Below are positions 15,922 to 25,207 of a stretch of 38,207 bases of DNA, piece after piece (the stretch's first letter is position 1; every line of letters starts with the position of its first letter). A program made the translations under genes and the position numbers. The notes under the pieces were generated by a model. The model worked only from the letters and a program-made list of their open reading frames with translations. It ran no database searches and was not told the origin of the DNA. This DNA is from Parabacteroides sp. (GTDB lineage: Bacteria > Bacteroidota > Bacteroidia > Bacteroidales > Tannerellaceae), in the NCBI GenBank assembly GCA_020026285.1, contig JAHHQS010000018.1, positions 1 to 38,207 on the forward strand, in the 5' to 3' direction.

Positions 15922-17463
15922 CTAGAGTTTGATAGTCTTGCCTTTTCCCTTCTTACTTTCATTATGGAAACGATCGACAGCAGTCACTACATAGCGATAC
16001 TTGATCTTTCCATTGTTATAAGGAAGTTTATAATATGCATTTCTTGTGATTTTCACAATCTTGGAAGGATCATTCAAATTAACATTCTCTCCTTTCAAAA
16101 AGCGATACACCACAAAATAAGAAGCCAATTCAGGATTCATCTTATCCTGTTCGGCCTGCCAATGAAGAATAAAGCCATCGGCAGTCCATTCAGTCTTTAA
16201 CTTCTTGACTTCCTCTGGTGCTCTGTTATGCAAATGAGTATAAGCCGGAATCAAAGCTGGATAACGATGGTACTTACTTTGTAATTGTTCAGAAACACCT
16301 TTATTATTCCATAAAATTTCGTTAGCCGGCCAGAAACAGTTTCCTTCAATATTCGGTAAACGGCGTTCGTAATTCATCTTCAGACGTAACTGATCAACCT
16401 TCATAGTACGAGCAATGTCCTGACCTATATACATGTGACCACCATTCGTGTTTTTACTCCACCATTTAATCAGCGTTGCATAGTCTGCTAACGGATGCCC
16501 TATTTCCCAATATATTTGAGGAATATTATAATCAATCCAACCTTGTTTTACCCAATAAAGTATATCAGCATATAGATCATCATAGTTTTGTAAACCTCTT
16601 GTATTACTACCTGAGCCATCAGGTGTACTTCTCTTGTTACGATAAATACCAAACGGACTGATACCGAAACGAACCCAAGGTTTATTCAGCAAAATGGTAC
16701 GCTTAATTTGATGAATCAGCTTATTTACATTGTCACGACGCCAGTCTGCTTTATTTTCCGGCCTGTAACCCTTAGCTAATCCGTATTTACGGAAGCTATT
16801 CTCATCTGGAAAGAATTGTCCGGCAACAGGATATGGATAAAAATAATCATCCATATGAATAGCATCTACATCATAACGAGTTATAATATCACGAACTATC
16901 TTACAGATATAAGCTCGTGACTGAGGTAATCCCGGATCGAAGAGAATCTGCTTGTTATAGGTTACAAACCATTCCGGATGTCGATAATAAATATGAGAGT
17001 CTGCAAATTGGGTATTGCCGCTTGTGCTGACACGATAAGGATTCAACCAGGCGTGAAACTCCATATTCCGCTTATGACATTCCTCTATCAGAAAAGCCAT
17101 CACATCGAAATTCCCTTCCGGAGCTTTTCCCTGAACCCCAGTATAGAAACGACTCCAAGGCTCATATTTGGAACGATAGAACGCATCGCCTTCCGGTCTG
17201 ACCTGGAAAATGATTGCATTGATTCCACATTTCTGTAGATAGTTCAGTTTTTCGATAAAGCTTTTGCGCATTTCAGGAACCGACATCTGAGCATATTCGC
17301 CCTGAAAAGCCGTCTGAATCCAAGCTCCTCTAAATTCCCGTTTAGGCGTATCACCAAGATATTCAGTTCTCTCTACTTCAAGCTGTGTTGTCTTACAGGA
17401 AGTCACCAAGGCAACCAGCAACACAGCCATCCATACCAAAGAATCTTTCAACGTATATTTCAT
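15922..17463 (-). CDS. GHL10-family (DUF187) glycoside-hydrolase-like lipoprotein
   Basis: A 513-residue lipoprotein with signal peptide and lipobox LVTSC (Cys23). The TIM-barrel glycosyl-hydrolase-like 10 domain spans about 41-365: REFRGAWIQTAFQGEY, GINAIIFQVRPEGDAFY, EFHAWLNPYRVS, DAIHMDDYFYPYP and WIDYNIPQIYWEIGHP. A fibronectin type III-like region (about 410-513) closes the protein. GHL10 proteins are thought to act on peptidoglycan-related or other glycans; the exact substrate is not predictable here. Its ATG lies 3 bp after the stop of sppA, so it is the last gene of the DUF2461-sppA-GHL10 operon. Confidence 0.9.
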   Translation of the reverse strand: MKYTLKDSLVWMAVLLVALVTSCKTTQLEVERTEYLGDTPKREFRGAWIQTAFQGEYAQMSVPEMRKSFIEKLNYLQKCGINAIIFQVRPEGDAFYRSKYEPWSRFYTGVQGKAPEGNFDVMAFLIEECHKRNMEFHAWLNPYRVSTSGNTQFADSHIYYRHPEWFVTYNKQILFDPGLPQSRAYICKIVRDIITRYDVDAIHMDDYFYPYPVAGQFFPDENSFRKYGLAKGYRPENKADWRRDNVNKLIHQIKRTILLNKPWVRFGISPFGIYRNKRSTPDGSGSNTRGLQNYDDLYADILYWVKQGWIDYNIPQIYWEIGHPLADYATLIKWWSKNTNGGHMYIGQDIARTMKVDQLRLKMNYERRLPNIEGNCFWPANEILWNNKGVSEQLQSKYHRYPALIPAYTHLHNRAPEEVKKLKTEWTADGFILHWQAEQDKMNPELASYFVVYRFLKGENVNLNDPSKIVKITRNAYYKLPYNNGKIKYRYVVTAVDRFHNESKKGKGKTIKL

Positions 17464-17466
17464 CTT

Positions 17467-19239
17467 TTATAATCCTTGAATCAAATAAGGCATACGAGCT
17501 TGAACACCTGTCATTGATTTCATCTTCTTTATTGCAGAATACATCTTGAAATCTTCTGTACCCATTACTGAACGAACCAAAGATACCTGACTTTCTTCCA
17601 TCATCTTCTCCATATATTCAGTAAAGAAGTCTTTCTTCTTGTTTGCCTTAATTACACTATAATCAGACACACCTGCTAAAGCTGCAGCTTCAGAAATAGC
17701 AACTTCCAAACCACCAATGCGGTCAACCAATCCACGTTCCAAAGCCTGATCGCCGGTCCATACACGTCCCTGACCGATATGATCGATAGAATCTTTTGAC
17801 AAACCACGGCCATCAGAGCAACGAGTCAGGAATAAATCGTATGTACGTTCAACACCACCTTGAATCAAAGCTTTCTCGTCTTCACGCATCGGACGACTCA
17901 TATCACCCATATCAGCATATGTGTTAGTCTTGACAACATCTGTTGTTACATCCAATAATTTGAAAGTTCCGGCAGCATTATTTATCACACCGAATACACC
18001 GATAGAACCTGTCAACGTAGTATGTTCTGCAATGATTTTGTTTGCAGCACAAGATATATAATAACCACCAGAAGCAGCATAATCGCCCATTGATACAACG
18101 ATAGGCTTGACAGCTTTCAAATCGACAACCGCTTTCCAGATCTGTTCAGAAATATATGCACTACCACCAGGAGAATTAACTCGGAAAACAACAGCTTTCA
18201 CGTTTTCGTCCTTAGCCAACTTATGCAATTCATCTACCATATCCTCTGAAATGACAGCCTGATCCATATTCATCGGAGAATTACTCTTTTCGTTAATTTC
18301 ACCTTCAGCATAAAGAACTGCAATCTTGTCGCTCTTTTCTTTCGTATTATCAATAATTGAAATCATCTTCTTGACATCGGCTGAAACCATCTTTTCATCC
18401 AGTTTCTGACCTGCCATACGTTTTACGCAAGCCTCAGCTTCACTACGATAGGCCAAAGCATCGGCTAATTTATAATCAACCATCAATTTGGCATCACCCA
18501 TTGCTAATCCTTCGTTTACGAAACGATCCAGATTTTCTTTAGAAATACTACGAGACTTACAGATACCTTCTGTCATATTTCCCCAGATACTTCCCAAAAA
18601 AGAAGTAAGCTGTTCACGATTGGCATCACTGAACTTATCCATAAAGAAAGGTTCAACAGCACTTTTGTAAGTACCAACCTTGAAAATATAAAATTCAACA
18701 CCAAACTTGGCTGCCAGATTCTTGAAGAAGATTCCTTGTGAAGCCAAACCAATCAAGTTGATTGATCCCTGAGGATTAACAAATACTGAATCGGCCACAC
18801 TGGATAGATAATATGTACCCTGAGTATAGAAATCAGCATAAGAAACGATGAACTTTCCACTTGATTTGAAATCTTCCAATTCACGACGGATTGCTTCATA
18901 ACTAGCAAATCCACCGGCCATATTGCTGGCATCCAGATAGATTCCCTTTATCTTATCATTCGCTTTGGCATTACGGATTGCCTTTGTAACATCCATCAGT
19001 GACATTTTTGGAGATTCATCGCCCAATAATTCTCCTAACGGGTTTTCTGACACCTGATCAGAGACCATTCCGTTCAGACTCAATTTAAATACCGTATTAT
19101 CTTTCGGACTGTAAACCGGATTGGAACTACTTGTTGCGGCAATCCCTATCAGCATGGAAATACCTCCTAAAATAAGTACCCCAAATGCAATCAGCACTCC
19201 GAAAGTGGAGGCAAACATGGTTTTAAAAAAACTTTTCAT
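17467..19239 (-). CDS. sppA: Signal peptide peptidase SppA, long (67K) form
   Basis: A membrane-anchored serine peptidase of 590 residues that degrades cleaved signal peptides. One N-terminal membrane helix (about 12-36) anchors two tandem S49 domains in the periplasm. The catalytic dyad is split as in the long form. Lys192 in KVGTYKSAVEPF lies in the first domain and Ser390 in GDYAASGGYYISC in the second, with VFRVNSPGGS and TLTGSIGVFG motifs around the latter. All key residues are present. It is the middle gene of an operon: the DUF2461 gene ends 22 bp upstream and the GHL10 gene starts 3 bp downstream. Confidence 0.95.
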   Translation of the reverse strand: MKSFFKTMFASTFGVLIAFGVLILGGISMLIGIAATSSSNPVYSPKDNTVFKLSLNGMVSDQVSENPLGELLGDESPKMSLMDVTKAIRNAKANDKIKGIYLDASNMAGGFASYEAIRRELEDFKSSGKFIVSYADFYTQGTYYLSSVADSVFVNPQGSINLIGLASQGIFFKNLAAKFGVEFYIFKVGTYKSAVEPFFMDKFSDANREQLTSFLGSIWGNMTEGICKSRSISKENLDRFVNEGLAMGDAKLMVDYKLADALAYRSEAEACVKRMAGQKLDEKMVSADVKKMISIIDNTKEKSDKIAVLYAEGEINEKSNSPMNMDQAVISEDMVDELHKLAKDENVKAVVFRVNSPGGSAYISEQIWKAVVDLKAVKPIVVSMGDYAASGGYYISCAANKIIAEHTTLTGSIGVFGVINNAAGTFKLLDVTTDVVKTNTYADMGDMSRPMREDEKALIQGGVERTYDLFLTRCSDGRGLSKDSIDHIGQGRVWTGDQALERGLVDRIGGLEVAISEAAALAGVSDYSVIKANKKKDFFTEYMEKMMEESQVSLVRSVMGTEDFKMYSAIKKMKSMTGVQARMPYLIQGL

Positions 19240-19261
19240 ACTATATTGATTTTTAATTTAT

Positions 19262-19933
19262 TTATACTCTCTCTAAATATTCATCAACCGTATAGTTCAA
19301 GAATCGGTTGAAAGGTTGTAACAATTTGAAATCTGCAATTGTCTTCTCCATCCAGTCATCTGTCATAAAAAAAGAATCTGGCTTTTGCGAAACGACACAG
19401 AAATCTTTGTGTTTCAAAATCTCGGCATATTCAAAATCCGACGGATAACCGACCGGCATTCTTTTCAATGTTTCTCCTTCCATAATCGGATAAGTTGACT
19501 TAAACCGGGGATTCTCCAGAATAGCCACAAATTCATCTATTTGATCGTAGATATCTTTACGAAGCATTTTCAGAAGTCTGGGAGGAGGACACCATACTCC
19601 ACCAGACAAAATACAATTACCAGGTTCCAGATGAATATAATATCCACCGCGTTCACTACCTCGGCCACCTACTGCGATATAAGCCGCAAAATGTCTCTTA
19701 TAAGGAGTCTTGTCTAATGAGAAACGAATATCCCAATAGATTCTAAATAAAGTATTCTTTGCCTCTAGCCCAGATATTTCCGGATCAAACAAGGATATTC
19801 TATTGATCAATTCCTGCACTTCTTCCAAAAATCCGTCACGTAACCGATCGTATCGAGATTTGTTCTCATGGAACCAATTTCTGTTATTGTTTTCACTTAA
19901 CTCTTTCAAAAACTGAATGATTTCTTCATTCAT
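19262..19933 (-). CDS. DUF2461 (TIGR02453 family) protein
   Basis: A 223-residue cytoplasmic protein from the ATG at 19933. It shows the family pattern near the N-terminus, FLKELSENNNRNWFHENKSRYD, then FRIYWDIRFSLDKTPYKRHFAAYI and GGYYIHLEPGNCILSGGVWCPPP. The biochemical function of the family is unknown. An upstream in-frame ATG at 19978 would add 15 residues, but the promoter element TATCTTTG at 19964-19957 lies inside that extension and GGAAA precedes the shorter start, so 19933 is preferred. It is the first gene of the operon with sppA and the GHL10 gene and is divergent from the nuclease-like gene. Confidence 0.85.
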   Translation of the reverse strand: MNEEIIQFLKELSENNNRNWFHENKSRYDRLRDGFLEEVQELINRISLFDPEISGLEAKNTLFRIYWDIRFSLDKTPYKRHFAAYIAVGGRGSERGGYYIHLEPGNCILSGGVWCPPPRLLKMLRKDIYDQIDEFVAILENPRFKSTYPIMEGETLKRMPVGYPSDFEYAEILKHKDFCVVSQKPDSFFMTDDWMEKTIADFKLLQPFNRFLNYTVDEYLERV

Positions 19934-19956
19934 AACTTTTCCTTTTATAAAATGTA

Positions 19957-19988
19957 CAAAGATAAACAAATGTAACATTATCGACCAA
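19957..19988 (-). promoter_or_regulatory. Promoter of the DUF2461-sppA-GHL10 operon
   Basis: On the minus strand TTGG (19988-19985), a 20-bp spacer and TATCTTTG (19964-19957) form a good Bacteroidetes -33/-7 pair. The transcript should begin near 19950, about 17 nt before the chosen ATG. Confidence 0.6.
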
Positions 19989-20190
19989 TCGGTCTCACAT
20001 ATTATTCTTCTTTTGACTTTAAATACTTGAATTATTCTTCCAAATCAAATGATATGCATAAAATAATGTTCTTTATAAGATTAGACGCCAGAAGTTGAAA
20101 TTCCCTACAGGAAAAAATCATTTTTTGAGAGAGAAAGTAATCTTACTGAAATAAAGACTAAGGAGAAAGAGTTTTATCTAAAGAACTATC

Positions 20191-20198
20191 TACCTTTG
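20191..20198 (+). promoter_or_regulatory. -7 promoter element of the nuclease-like gene
   Basis: TACCTTTG, an exact TAnnTTTG match, would start the transcript near 20205 and leave a leader of about 48 nt before the ATG at 20253. Confidence 0.5.
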
Positions 20199-20252
20199 CT
20201 AATATCAATATGTATGAGACTTGATTCTCTGTAAATAATATATCTTTTAACC

Positions 20253-21245
20253 ATGAATAAGAACTACGGATATCAATGTATATCAGATTCTCTGTTTACT
20301 AGAAAAGCTAGATTATTACAATCGTTGTACAGAGTGGATATGAATGAAGAAGAGGGAAAAGGGCCTTCTAAAAGTTCCAAAGACCCTTATGGAAATATGA
20401 TCAGTAACGGAGATATTACCGGAAAGAACTTTTTCCTTCCCGAAACTTTTCAATATGCCAAAGAAAGAGTTGGTAACAGGAAACCGGAAGAGACTTTCGA
20501 CGAATTCCGACTGTTCAACAATCTGCTGTCGAGTATGCCGATGGCTTTTAATCTCTTTCATCCGCTGATGCTGATGCTTAAAGAGAATCCGGTTCTTGCT
20601 ACTTCGATGATACAATCTTCATTCAAAGATTTCCCGATTGCCAAGGTTACAGAGATAGGAATTGAATTTATTCCAACTCCTATCGATAAATATACGCATG
20701 ATAAATCGGCAATGGATGCCTATATTAAATTCACAGATTGTAATGACAGAGCATACATTATCGCTATAGAGACCAAAAACACTGATTCTCTGGGAACAAA
20801 TGAGGCAAAAGGTATCGATAAACAAAAAGAACTATTCTCTACATTAGGAATCTTTACAAATAGTTTTCTGGATAAAATCAAACATGGTGAAGTCAAAATA
20901 TCACAGATATACAGAAATATACTGCTTACTGAAAGATATCGAATCGTAGAAAAGCTTGAAGATTCTTATTCTATCATTCTATCTCCTGCCAAGCACCCAA
21001 GTACTAAGAGAGAAATCCAATCTGTCTATAAATATCTGCCGGATGATAAGAAATATAAACTGCAAGTTCTTCCTCTCGAAGATTTTGTAGAGAATCTGAT
21101 TACTGGAAGTCCTGATTTTTATCGGAATATTTTTATAAAATTCAAGAAAAGGTATCTTGATTTTGAAAGGGCCGACAAATTATTGAAGGAAGGATATATA
21201 CCTCTCTATCACAAGAAAAGGGGTCAACTAAAAAATTTAAGATGA
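20253..21245 (+). CDS. PD-(D/E)XK nuclease-like protein (PGN_0703-type), 3' end altered by insertion
   Basis: A 330-residue cytoplasmic protein resembling putative restriction endonucleases of the PGN_0703 type. The nuclease core is visible as Asp155 in MDAYIKF, the E-T-K motif at residues 173-175 (AIETKNTD), and Gln218 in KISQIYRNILL. No methylase or specificity partner is adjacent, so a restriction role is unproven. The oddity is the 3' end. The 26 bp at 21198-21223 (encoding most of IPLYHKKRG) recurs exactly at 35993-36018. There the frame runs two more codons to TAA followed by a terminator. Here the frame instead reads QLKNLR before TGA. The original tail was therefore probably RGK, and the present tail comes from inserted DNA. 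The catalytic core is unaffected. Base composition matches the backbone, not the insert. Confidence 0.8.
   Translation: MNKNYGYQCISDSLFTRKARLLQSLYRVDMNEEEGKGPSKSSKDPYGNMISNGDITGKNFFLPETFQYAKERVGNRKPEETFDEFRLFNNLLSSMPMAFNLFHPLMLMLKENPVLATSMIQSSFKDFPIAKVTEIGIEFIPTPIDKYTHDKSAMDAYIKFTDCNDRAYIIAIETKNTDSLGTNEAKGIDKQKELFSTLGIFTNSFLDKIKHGEVKISQIYRNILLTERYRIVEKLEDSYSIILSPAKHPSTKREIQSVYKYLPDDKKYKLQVLPLEDFVENLITGSPDFYRNIFIKFKKRYLDFERADKLLKEGYIPLYHKKRGQLKNLR
21198..21223 (+). repeat. Left copy of 26-bp direct repeat (island boundary)
   Basis: Twenty-six bases starting ATACCTCTCTATC and ending AAGAAAAGGGG are identical to 35993-36018, in the same orientation. This copy is inside the 3' end of the nuclease-like gene. 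It marks the left end of the AT-rich PUL block. Confidence 0.92.
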
Positions 21246-21296
21246 AACAAAATGTTATAAAAAGAAATATCAGGAACACTTATAAAAATTATTTTA

Positions 21297-21304
21297 TACA
21301 TTTG
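21297..21304 (+). promoter_or_regulatory. -7 promoter element of the double-SGNH gene
   Basis: TACATTTG, an exact TAnnTTTG match, lies 24 bp before the ATG at 21328. It provides a promoter inside the island, so expression of the first gene does not depend on the nuclease-like gene. Confidence 0.5.
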
Positions 21305-21327
21305 TAAATATTATAAAAAATATTAAT

Positions 21328-23067
21328 ATGAAAAAATCTCTTTTTATGCTCGTATTCTTAATGTGTACGATGCAGACGATTTTTCCTCAGTCTTGGAAAT
21401 GGTTTGATCCTATCAATGCTGAATATCCAATTATTCAGAATCAAGGTTTTACTAATGAATTGGGGAAAAGCTATCATAGACTTCCCAATCGAGCACAGAA
21501 TGTTGTAAGGGAAAAGGTGTGGAATCTATCTAAATCTTCTACAGGATTAGCTATTCACTTTTATAGTGATGCTCCTCAAATAAAAATTAAATATCAAGTC
21601 ACAGGCCCTCTTTGCAAATCTAACATGGCTACAACTGGAGTTTCAGGTATAGACCTTTATCGTATTGACAGTGATGGAATTTGGGACTTATGTTCTGGTA
21701 ATTATTTTTTCGAAGATACTATTGTTTATTCTTTCCAAAACTTTCCACGAGATCAATATCATAATAAAGGTTTTGAATATCGTATTTATTTACCTTTATA
21801 TAATGAAATCAGATGGTTGAAAATTGGAGTTCCGGAAAATAGTTTATTTAAATTTATTCCTTTATCAGATGATCGTCCCATAGTTATTTATGGAACTTCT
21901 ATTGTTCAAGGAGCAAGTGCTTCTAGACCAGGTATGGCTTGGAGTAATATTATTCAAAGAAGAATAGATTATCCAGTTATCAATATGGGATTTTATGGTA
22001 ATGGTCTATTAGAAAAAGAAGTAATTTCATTCATTAATGAAATAGATGCACAACTTTATGTGTTAGATTGCATCCCGAATTTGACAGGAAATGATTCATC
22101 TACAATTCTTGAAAGAATTAAGTCCGCTGTACACCAGATTCGTTCATTGCATAAGACTCCGATTTTGTTATTGGAACATGCAGGTTATAGTAATATGAAA
22201 ACTGATACTATAATGTGTAAAGAAATAAATCAAGCAAATGAATATTCTTTACAAGCATTCCAAGAACTTCAATCAGAAGGTATTAAGGATATATATTATT
22301 TATCTAAAGATGAATTGAAATTTTCGGTAGATGCATGGACAGATTGTGTACATCCGAATGATTTTGGAATGTTACAACAAGCTAACGCTGTGGAAGATAA
22401 AATTAGAAAGATTTTACATATTCCAACAGGTAATATCATAACTACAAAACCTGTTACTCAACGAAGAAATTTAAAAGTTTATGAATGGCGAAAACGTCAT
22501 CATACCATTTTGAAAGCTGTACAACAAAAAGCTCCTAAATGTATCATATTAGGAAACTCCATTATTCATTTTTGGGGAGGATTTCCCGCAGATTCAATAA
22601 AAAATGGTCTATTTACCTGGAAGAAAGTAATGAAACCTGCTGGATTTTTTAATATGGGATATGGATGGGATAAAATAGAAAATGTGCTTTGGCGTATCTA
22701 TCATGGCGAACTAGATGGTTATAGTCCTGAAAAAATCATAGTTATGATTGGTACCAATAATCTAGAAATCGATTCAGATAAAGATCTTGTAGAAGGCCTT
22801 TATTTCTTACTTAGAGAAATTCGTTTTCGCCAACCAAATTCTAAAATCACCATGATTGGTATTTTACCTTGTAGAGGAATGGAAGAGCATGTCCGACTAA
22901 TTAATCTTAAAATACGTGATATGGCAAAAAATGCAGGATTTGATTATAAAGATATAGGTAATGGTCTTTTATTGAAGAATGGTAAAATAAATGAGAATCT
23001 ATTTGTAGACGGTCTTCATCCAAATGATAGGGGATACAGTATAATAGCTCCACTTATTGTTAAATAA
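21328..23067 (+). CDS. Exported esterase with two SGNH-hydrolase domains
   Basis: A 579-residue exported protein with a signal peptide (about 1-21, ending IFPQS). A GxDLY-type N-terminal domain (about 22-180, GVSGIDLYRID at 105-114) leads into the first SGNH domain (about 183-365). This has Ser191 in YGTSIVQG, NMGFYGNG at 219-226, and Asp339/His342 in TDCVHPND. A second SGNH domain (about 400-579) resembles PAF-acetylhydrolase-like enzymes. It has Ser411 in LGNSIIHFWGG, GYGWD at 444-448, GTNN at 475-478, and Asp561/His564 in DGLHPNDRG. Both active sites look complete. Such enzymes usually remove acetyl or other acyl esters from glycans. It is followed 70 bp later by the GH20 gene and belongs to the PUL. 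The two domains may act on different ester positions. Confidence 0.87.
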   Translation: MKKSLFMLVFLMCTMQTIFPQSWKWFDPINAEYPIIQNQGFTNELGKSYHRLPNRAQNVVREKVWNLSKSSTGLAIHFYSDAPQIKIKYQVTGPLCKSNMATTGVSGIDLYRIDSDGIWDLCSGNYFFEDTIVYSFQNFPRDQYHNKGFEYRIYLPLYNEIRWLKIGVPENSLFKFIPLSDDRPIVIYGTSIVQGASASRPGMAWSNIIQRRIDYPVINMGFYGNGLLEKEVISFINEIDAQLYVLDCIPNLTGNDSSTILERIKSAVHQIRSLHKTPILLLEHAGYSNMKTDTIMCKEINQANEYSLQAFQELQSEGIKDIYYLSKDELKFSVDAWTDCVHPNDFGMLQQANAVEDKIRKILHIPTGNIITTKPVTQRRNLKVYEWRKRHHTILKAVQQKAPKCIILGNSIIHFWGGFPADSIKNGLFTWKKVMKPAGFFNMGYGWDKIENVLWRIYHGELDGYSPEKIIVMIGTNNLEIDSDKDLVEGLYFLLREIRFRQPNSKITMIGILPCRGMEEHVRLINLKIRDMAKNAGFDYKDIGNGLLLKNGKINENLFVDGLHPNDRGYSIIAPLIVK

Positions 23068-23137
23068 GATCTTGGTTATACAACATATTTTCTTAAAAGA
23101 ACTCAAATTTTAAAAGATATTAATTAAATACTAAATC

Positions 23138-25123
23138 ATGAAAACTCAGAAAATTCGCTTATGTAAAGTATTTATGTTATGCATAGTCCTACTCATGGCT
23201 GGAAGATCCTTATATGCTCAACATTCCAAACCTTTCGTAATACCTGAACTTAAAGAATGGAAAGGAGAATCCGGTTACTTTATACCTGGTGAAACAACTA
23301 AAATTATATGTGATGCCCAGAATAAAGAATTATTACGCATTGCAAAATCGTTTGCTTCTGATTATAAAACCATGTTTGGAAAGGTATTGGAAGTTTCCAG
23401 TGGAAAAGCTTCTGACGGAGATTTTATCTTGAAATTAAAGAAGGACAAACAATTAGGAGAAGAAGGTTATAATATATCTATAAACTGTCGTGTTACAGTA
23501 ACATCCCCAACAGTAAAAGGAATTTATTGGAGTACACGTACACTTTTACAAATGGCAGAGCAACAAGAACAGCAACAACTACCAAAAGGATATATTCGAG
23601 ATTTTCCTGACTATGCACTTCGTGGATTTATGTTAGATTGTGGACGCAAATTTATACCAATGGCCTACTTGAATGATCTGATAAAAATAATGTCTTATTA
23701 TAAGATGAATACATTCCAAATTCATTTAAATGATAACCAATTCCCTTTTTTGAATCAATTTGATTGGGAAAAGACCTATGCTGCTTTTCGTTTGGAAAGT
23801 GAGACCTACCCAGGCCTAACAGCTAGGGATGGTTTTTATACCAAGAAAGAATTTTATGATTTTCAGAAAAAAGCTATGGCACAATTTGTGGAAATTATAC
23901 CAGAAATAGATGCTCCTGCTCATGCCCTCGCTTTTACACATTATAAGCCTGAAATTGGTAGTAAAGAATATGGTATGGATTATCTTGACCTTTTCAATCC
24001 GGAGACTTATAAATTCATGGATGGATTGTTTGAAGAATATCTTGGTGGTGAAGATCCGGTATTTTGTGGATCAAAGGTTCATATTGGTACAGATGAATAT
24101 TACAATCGGGATCAAACGGTTGTTGAGAAATTTCGAGCATATACTGATCGATACATTAAACTGATAGAAAGTTATGGTAAGCAGGCTTGTATGTGGGGAG
24201 CTTTAAGTGTCTCAAAAGGAGAAACACCTGTAAAATCAGAGAATGTAATTTTGGATGCTTGGAATAACTGGGATGTAGAACCTAAAGCTATGGCTAAATT
24301 AGGCTATAAATTAATTTCAATTCCTGATAGTTTGCTGTATATTGTTCCAGAGGCTAATCATTATTATAATTATCTACGAACAGATACCATTTATAAAAAC
24401 TGGACTCCGGCACATATTGCTGATGTAACATTTGCAGAAAAGGATCCTGCTATTCTTGGAGGAATGTTCGCCTTGTGGAATGATCACGTTGGGAACGGAA
24501 TTTCTGTTAAAGATATACATCATCGAGTTTTTCCTGCCATACAAACTCTTGTAACAAAAATGTGGACAGGAACATCCGTAACTATTCCTTTTGAAAAATT
24601 TGAAACGGAACGAATAAAGTTATCTGAAGCTCCTGGTATAAATCAATTAGGACGTATAGGAAAGGAACAGGGATTGGTCTATGAAATGTCAGAGGTTAAA
24701 TCAGGGATGAAAACTCCTTATACAGAAATAGGTTATGATTATACAGTGTCTTTCGATATCGAAGCGATAGATGAAAAAAAAGGGACAGAATTGTTTTATT
24801 CTCCCAATGCGGTCTTCTATTTATCGGATCCGATAAATGGTAGTTTTGCATTTTCTCGTGATGGTTATCTCAATTCATTTGATTACCGTTTATACAATGG
24901 AGAAAAGGCACATGTTGAAATTCAAGGGAATAATAAGGAAACCATATTGAAAGTCAATGGTAAAGTAGTCTCACAATTAAATAAAAGAATTATATACATG
25001 AAAAAAGGGGAATATCCACTAACTTATATTAGTACATTGTTTTTCCCTTTGGAGAAAACTGGAAATTTTAAAAGTAAAATTTTTAATTTGAAAGTTTACA
25101 ATTATCTGTTGGGACAAGATTAA
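23138..25123 (+). CDS. GH20 beta-hexosaminidase-type glycosidase with C-terminal beta-sandwich
   Basis: A 661-residue exported glycosidase with a signal peptide (about 1-27, ending LYAQ). A GH20b-like N-terminal domain (about 32-145) is followed by the GH20 TIM barrel (about 158-480). This opens RGFMLDCGRKF at 162-172 and contains IHLNDNQFPF and the catalytic Asp319-Glu320 pair in HIGTDEYY. The C-terminal ~150 residues look like a LamG-type beta-sandwich. GH20 enzymes release GlcNAc, GalNAc or related sugars by substrate-assisted catalysis. The GTDE version of the motif, rather than GGDE, recalls the lacto-N-biosidase-like branch, but specificity cannot be read from this. It lies in the PUL between the double-SGNH gene and the convergent sigma factor gene. 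Confidence 0.92.
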   Translation: MKTQKIRLCKVFMLCIVLLMAGRSLYAQHSKPFVIPELKEWKGESGYFIPGETTKIICDAQNKELLRIAKSFASDYKTMFGKVLEVSSGKASDGDFILKLKKDKQLGEEGYNISINCRVTVTSPTVKGIYWSTRTLLQMAEQQEQQQLPKGYIRDFPDYALRGFMLDCGRKFIPMAYLNDLIKIMSYYKMNTFQIHLNDNQFPFLNQFDWEKTYAAFRLESETYPGLTARDGFYTKKEFYDFQKKAMAQFVEIIPEIDAPAHALAFTHYKPEIGSKEYGMDYLDLFNPETYKFMDGLFEEYLGGEDPVFCGSKVHIGTDEYYNRDQTVVEKFRAYTDRYIKLIESYGKQACMWGALSVSKGETPVKSENVILDAWNNWDVEPKAMAKLGYKLISIPDSLLYIVPEANHYYNYLRTDTIYKNWTPAHIADVTFAEKDPAILGGMFALWNDHVGNGISVKDIHHRVFPAIQTLVTKMWTGTSVTIPFEKFETERIKLSEAPGINQLGRIGKEQGLVYEMSEVKSGMKTPYTEIGYDYTVSFDIEAIDEKKGTELFYSPNAVFYLSDPINGSFAFSRDGYLNSFDYRLYNGEKAHVEIQGNNKETILKVNGKVVSQLNKRIIYMKKGEYPLTYISTLFFPLEKTGNFKSKIFNLKVYNYLLGQD

Positions 25124-25207
25124 AGTAAAATTATGTGCTTATGAGAATTAAATAATAGTGGCTCTAGATGGGATAAGTATTACTGATTTTTCAAAAAAGG
25201 ATTTGGT

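Larger units (their letters stand above)
19934..20252. other. Divergent intergenic region
   Basis: This 319-bp gap separates the DUF2461 gene and the nuclease-like gene. It holds a -7 element for each strand and a small GACC-AATC-GGTC inverted repeat at 19983-19994 that overlaps the -33 area of the minus-strand promoter. Nothing else is recognised. Confidence 0.7.

Noticed and set aside
15922..17463. GHL10 lipoprotein as part of a second PUL
   Set aside because: It is in an operon with sppA and a DUF2461 gene, without SusC/SusD, so it is treated as an envelope or housekeeping protein.
19934..19978. Fifteen-residue N-terminal extension of the DUF2461 protein
   Set aside because: The -7 element at 19964-19957 lies inside it, and GGAAA precedes the downstream ATG.
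20253..21245. Restriction-modification system
   Set aside because: Only a nuclease-like protein is present. No methyltransferase or specificity subunit lies nearby, so a restriction function cannot be claimed.
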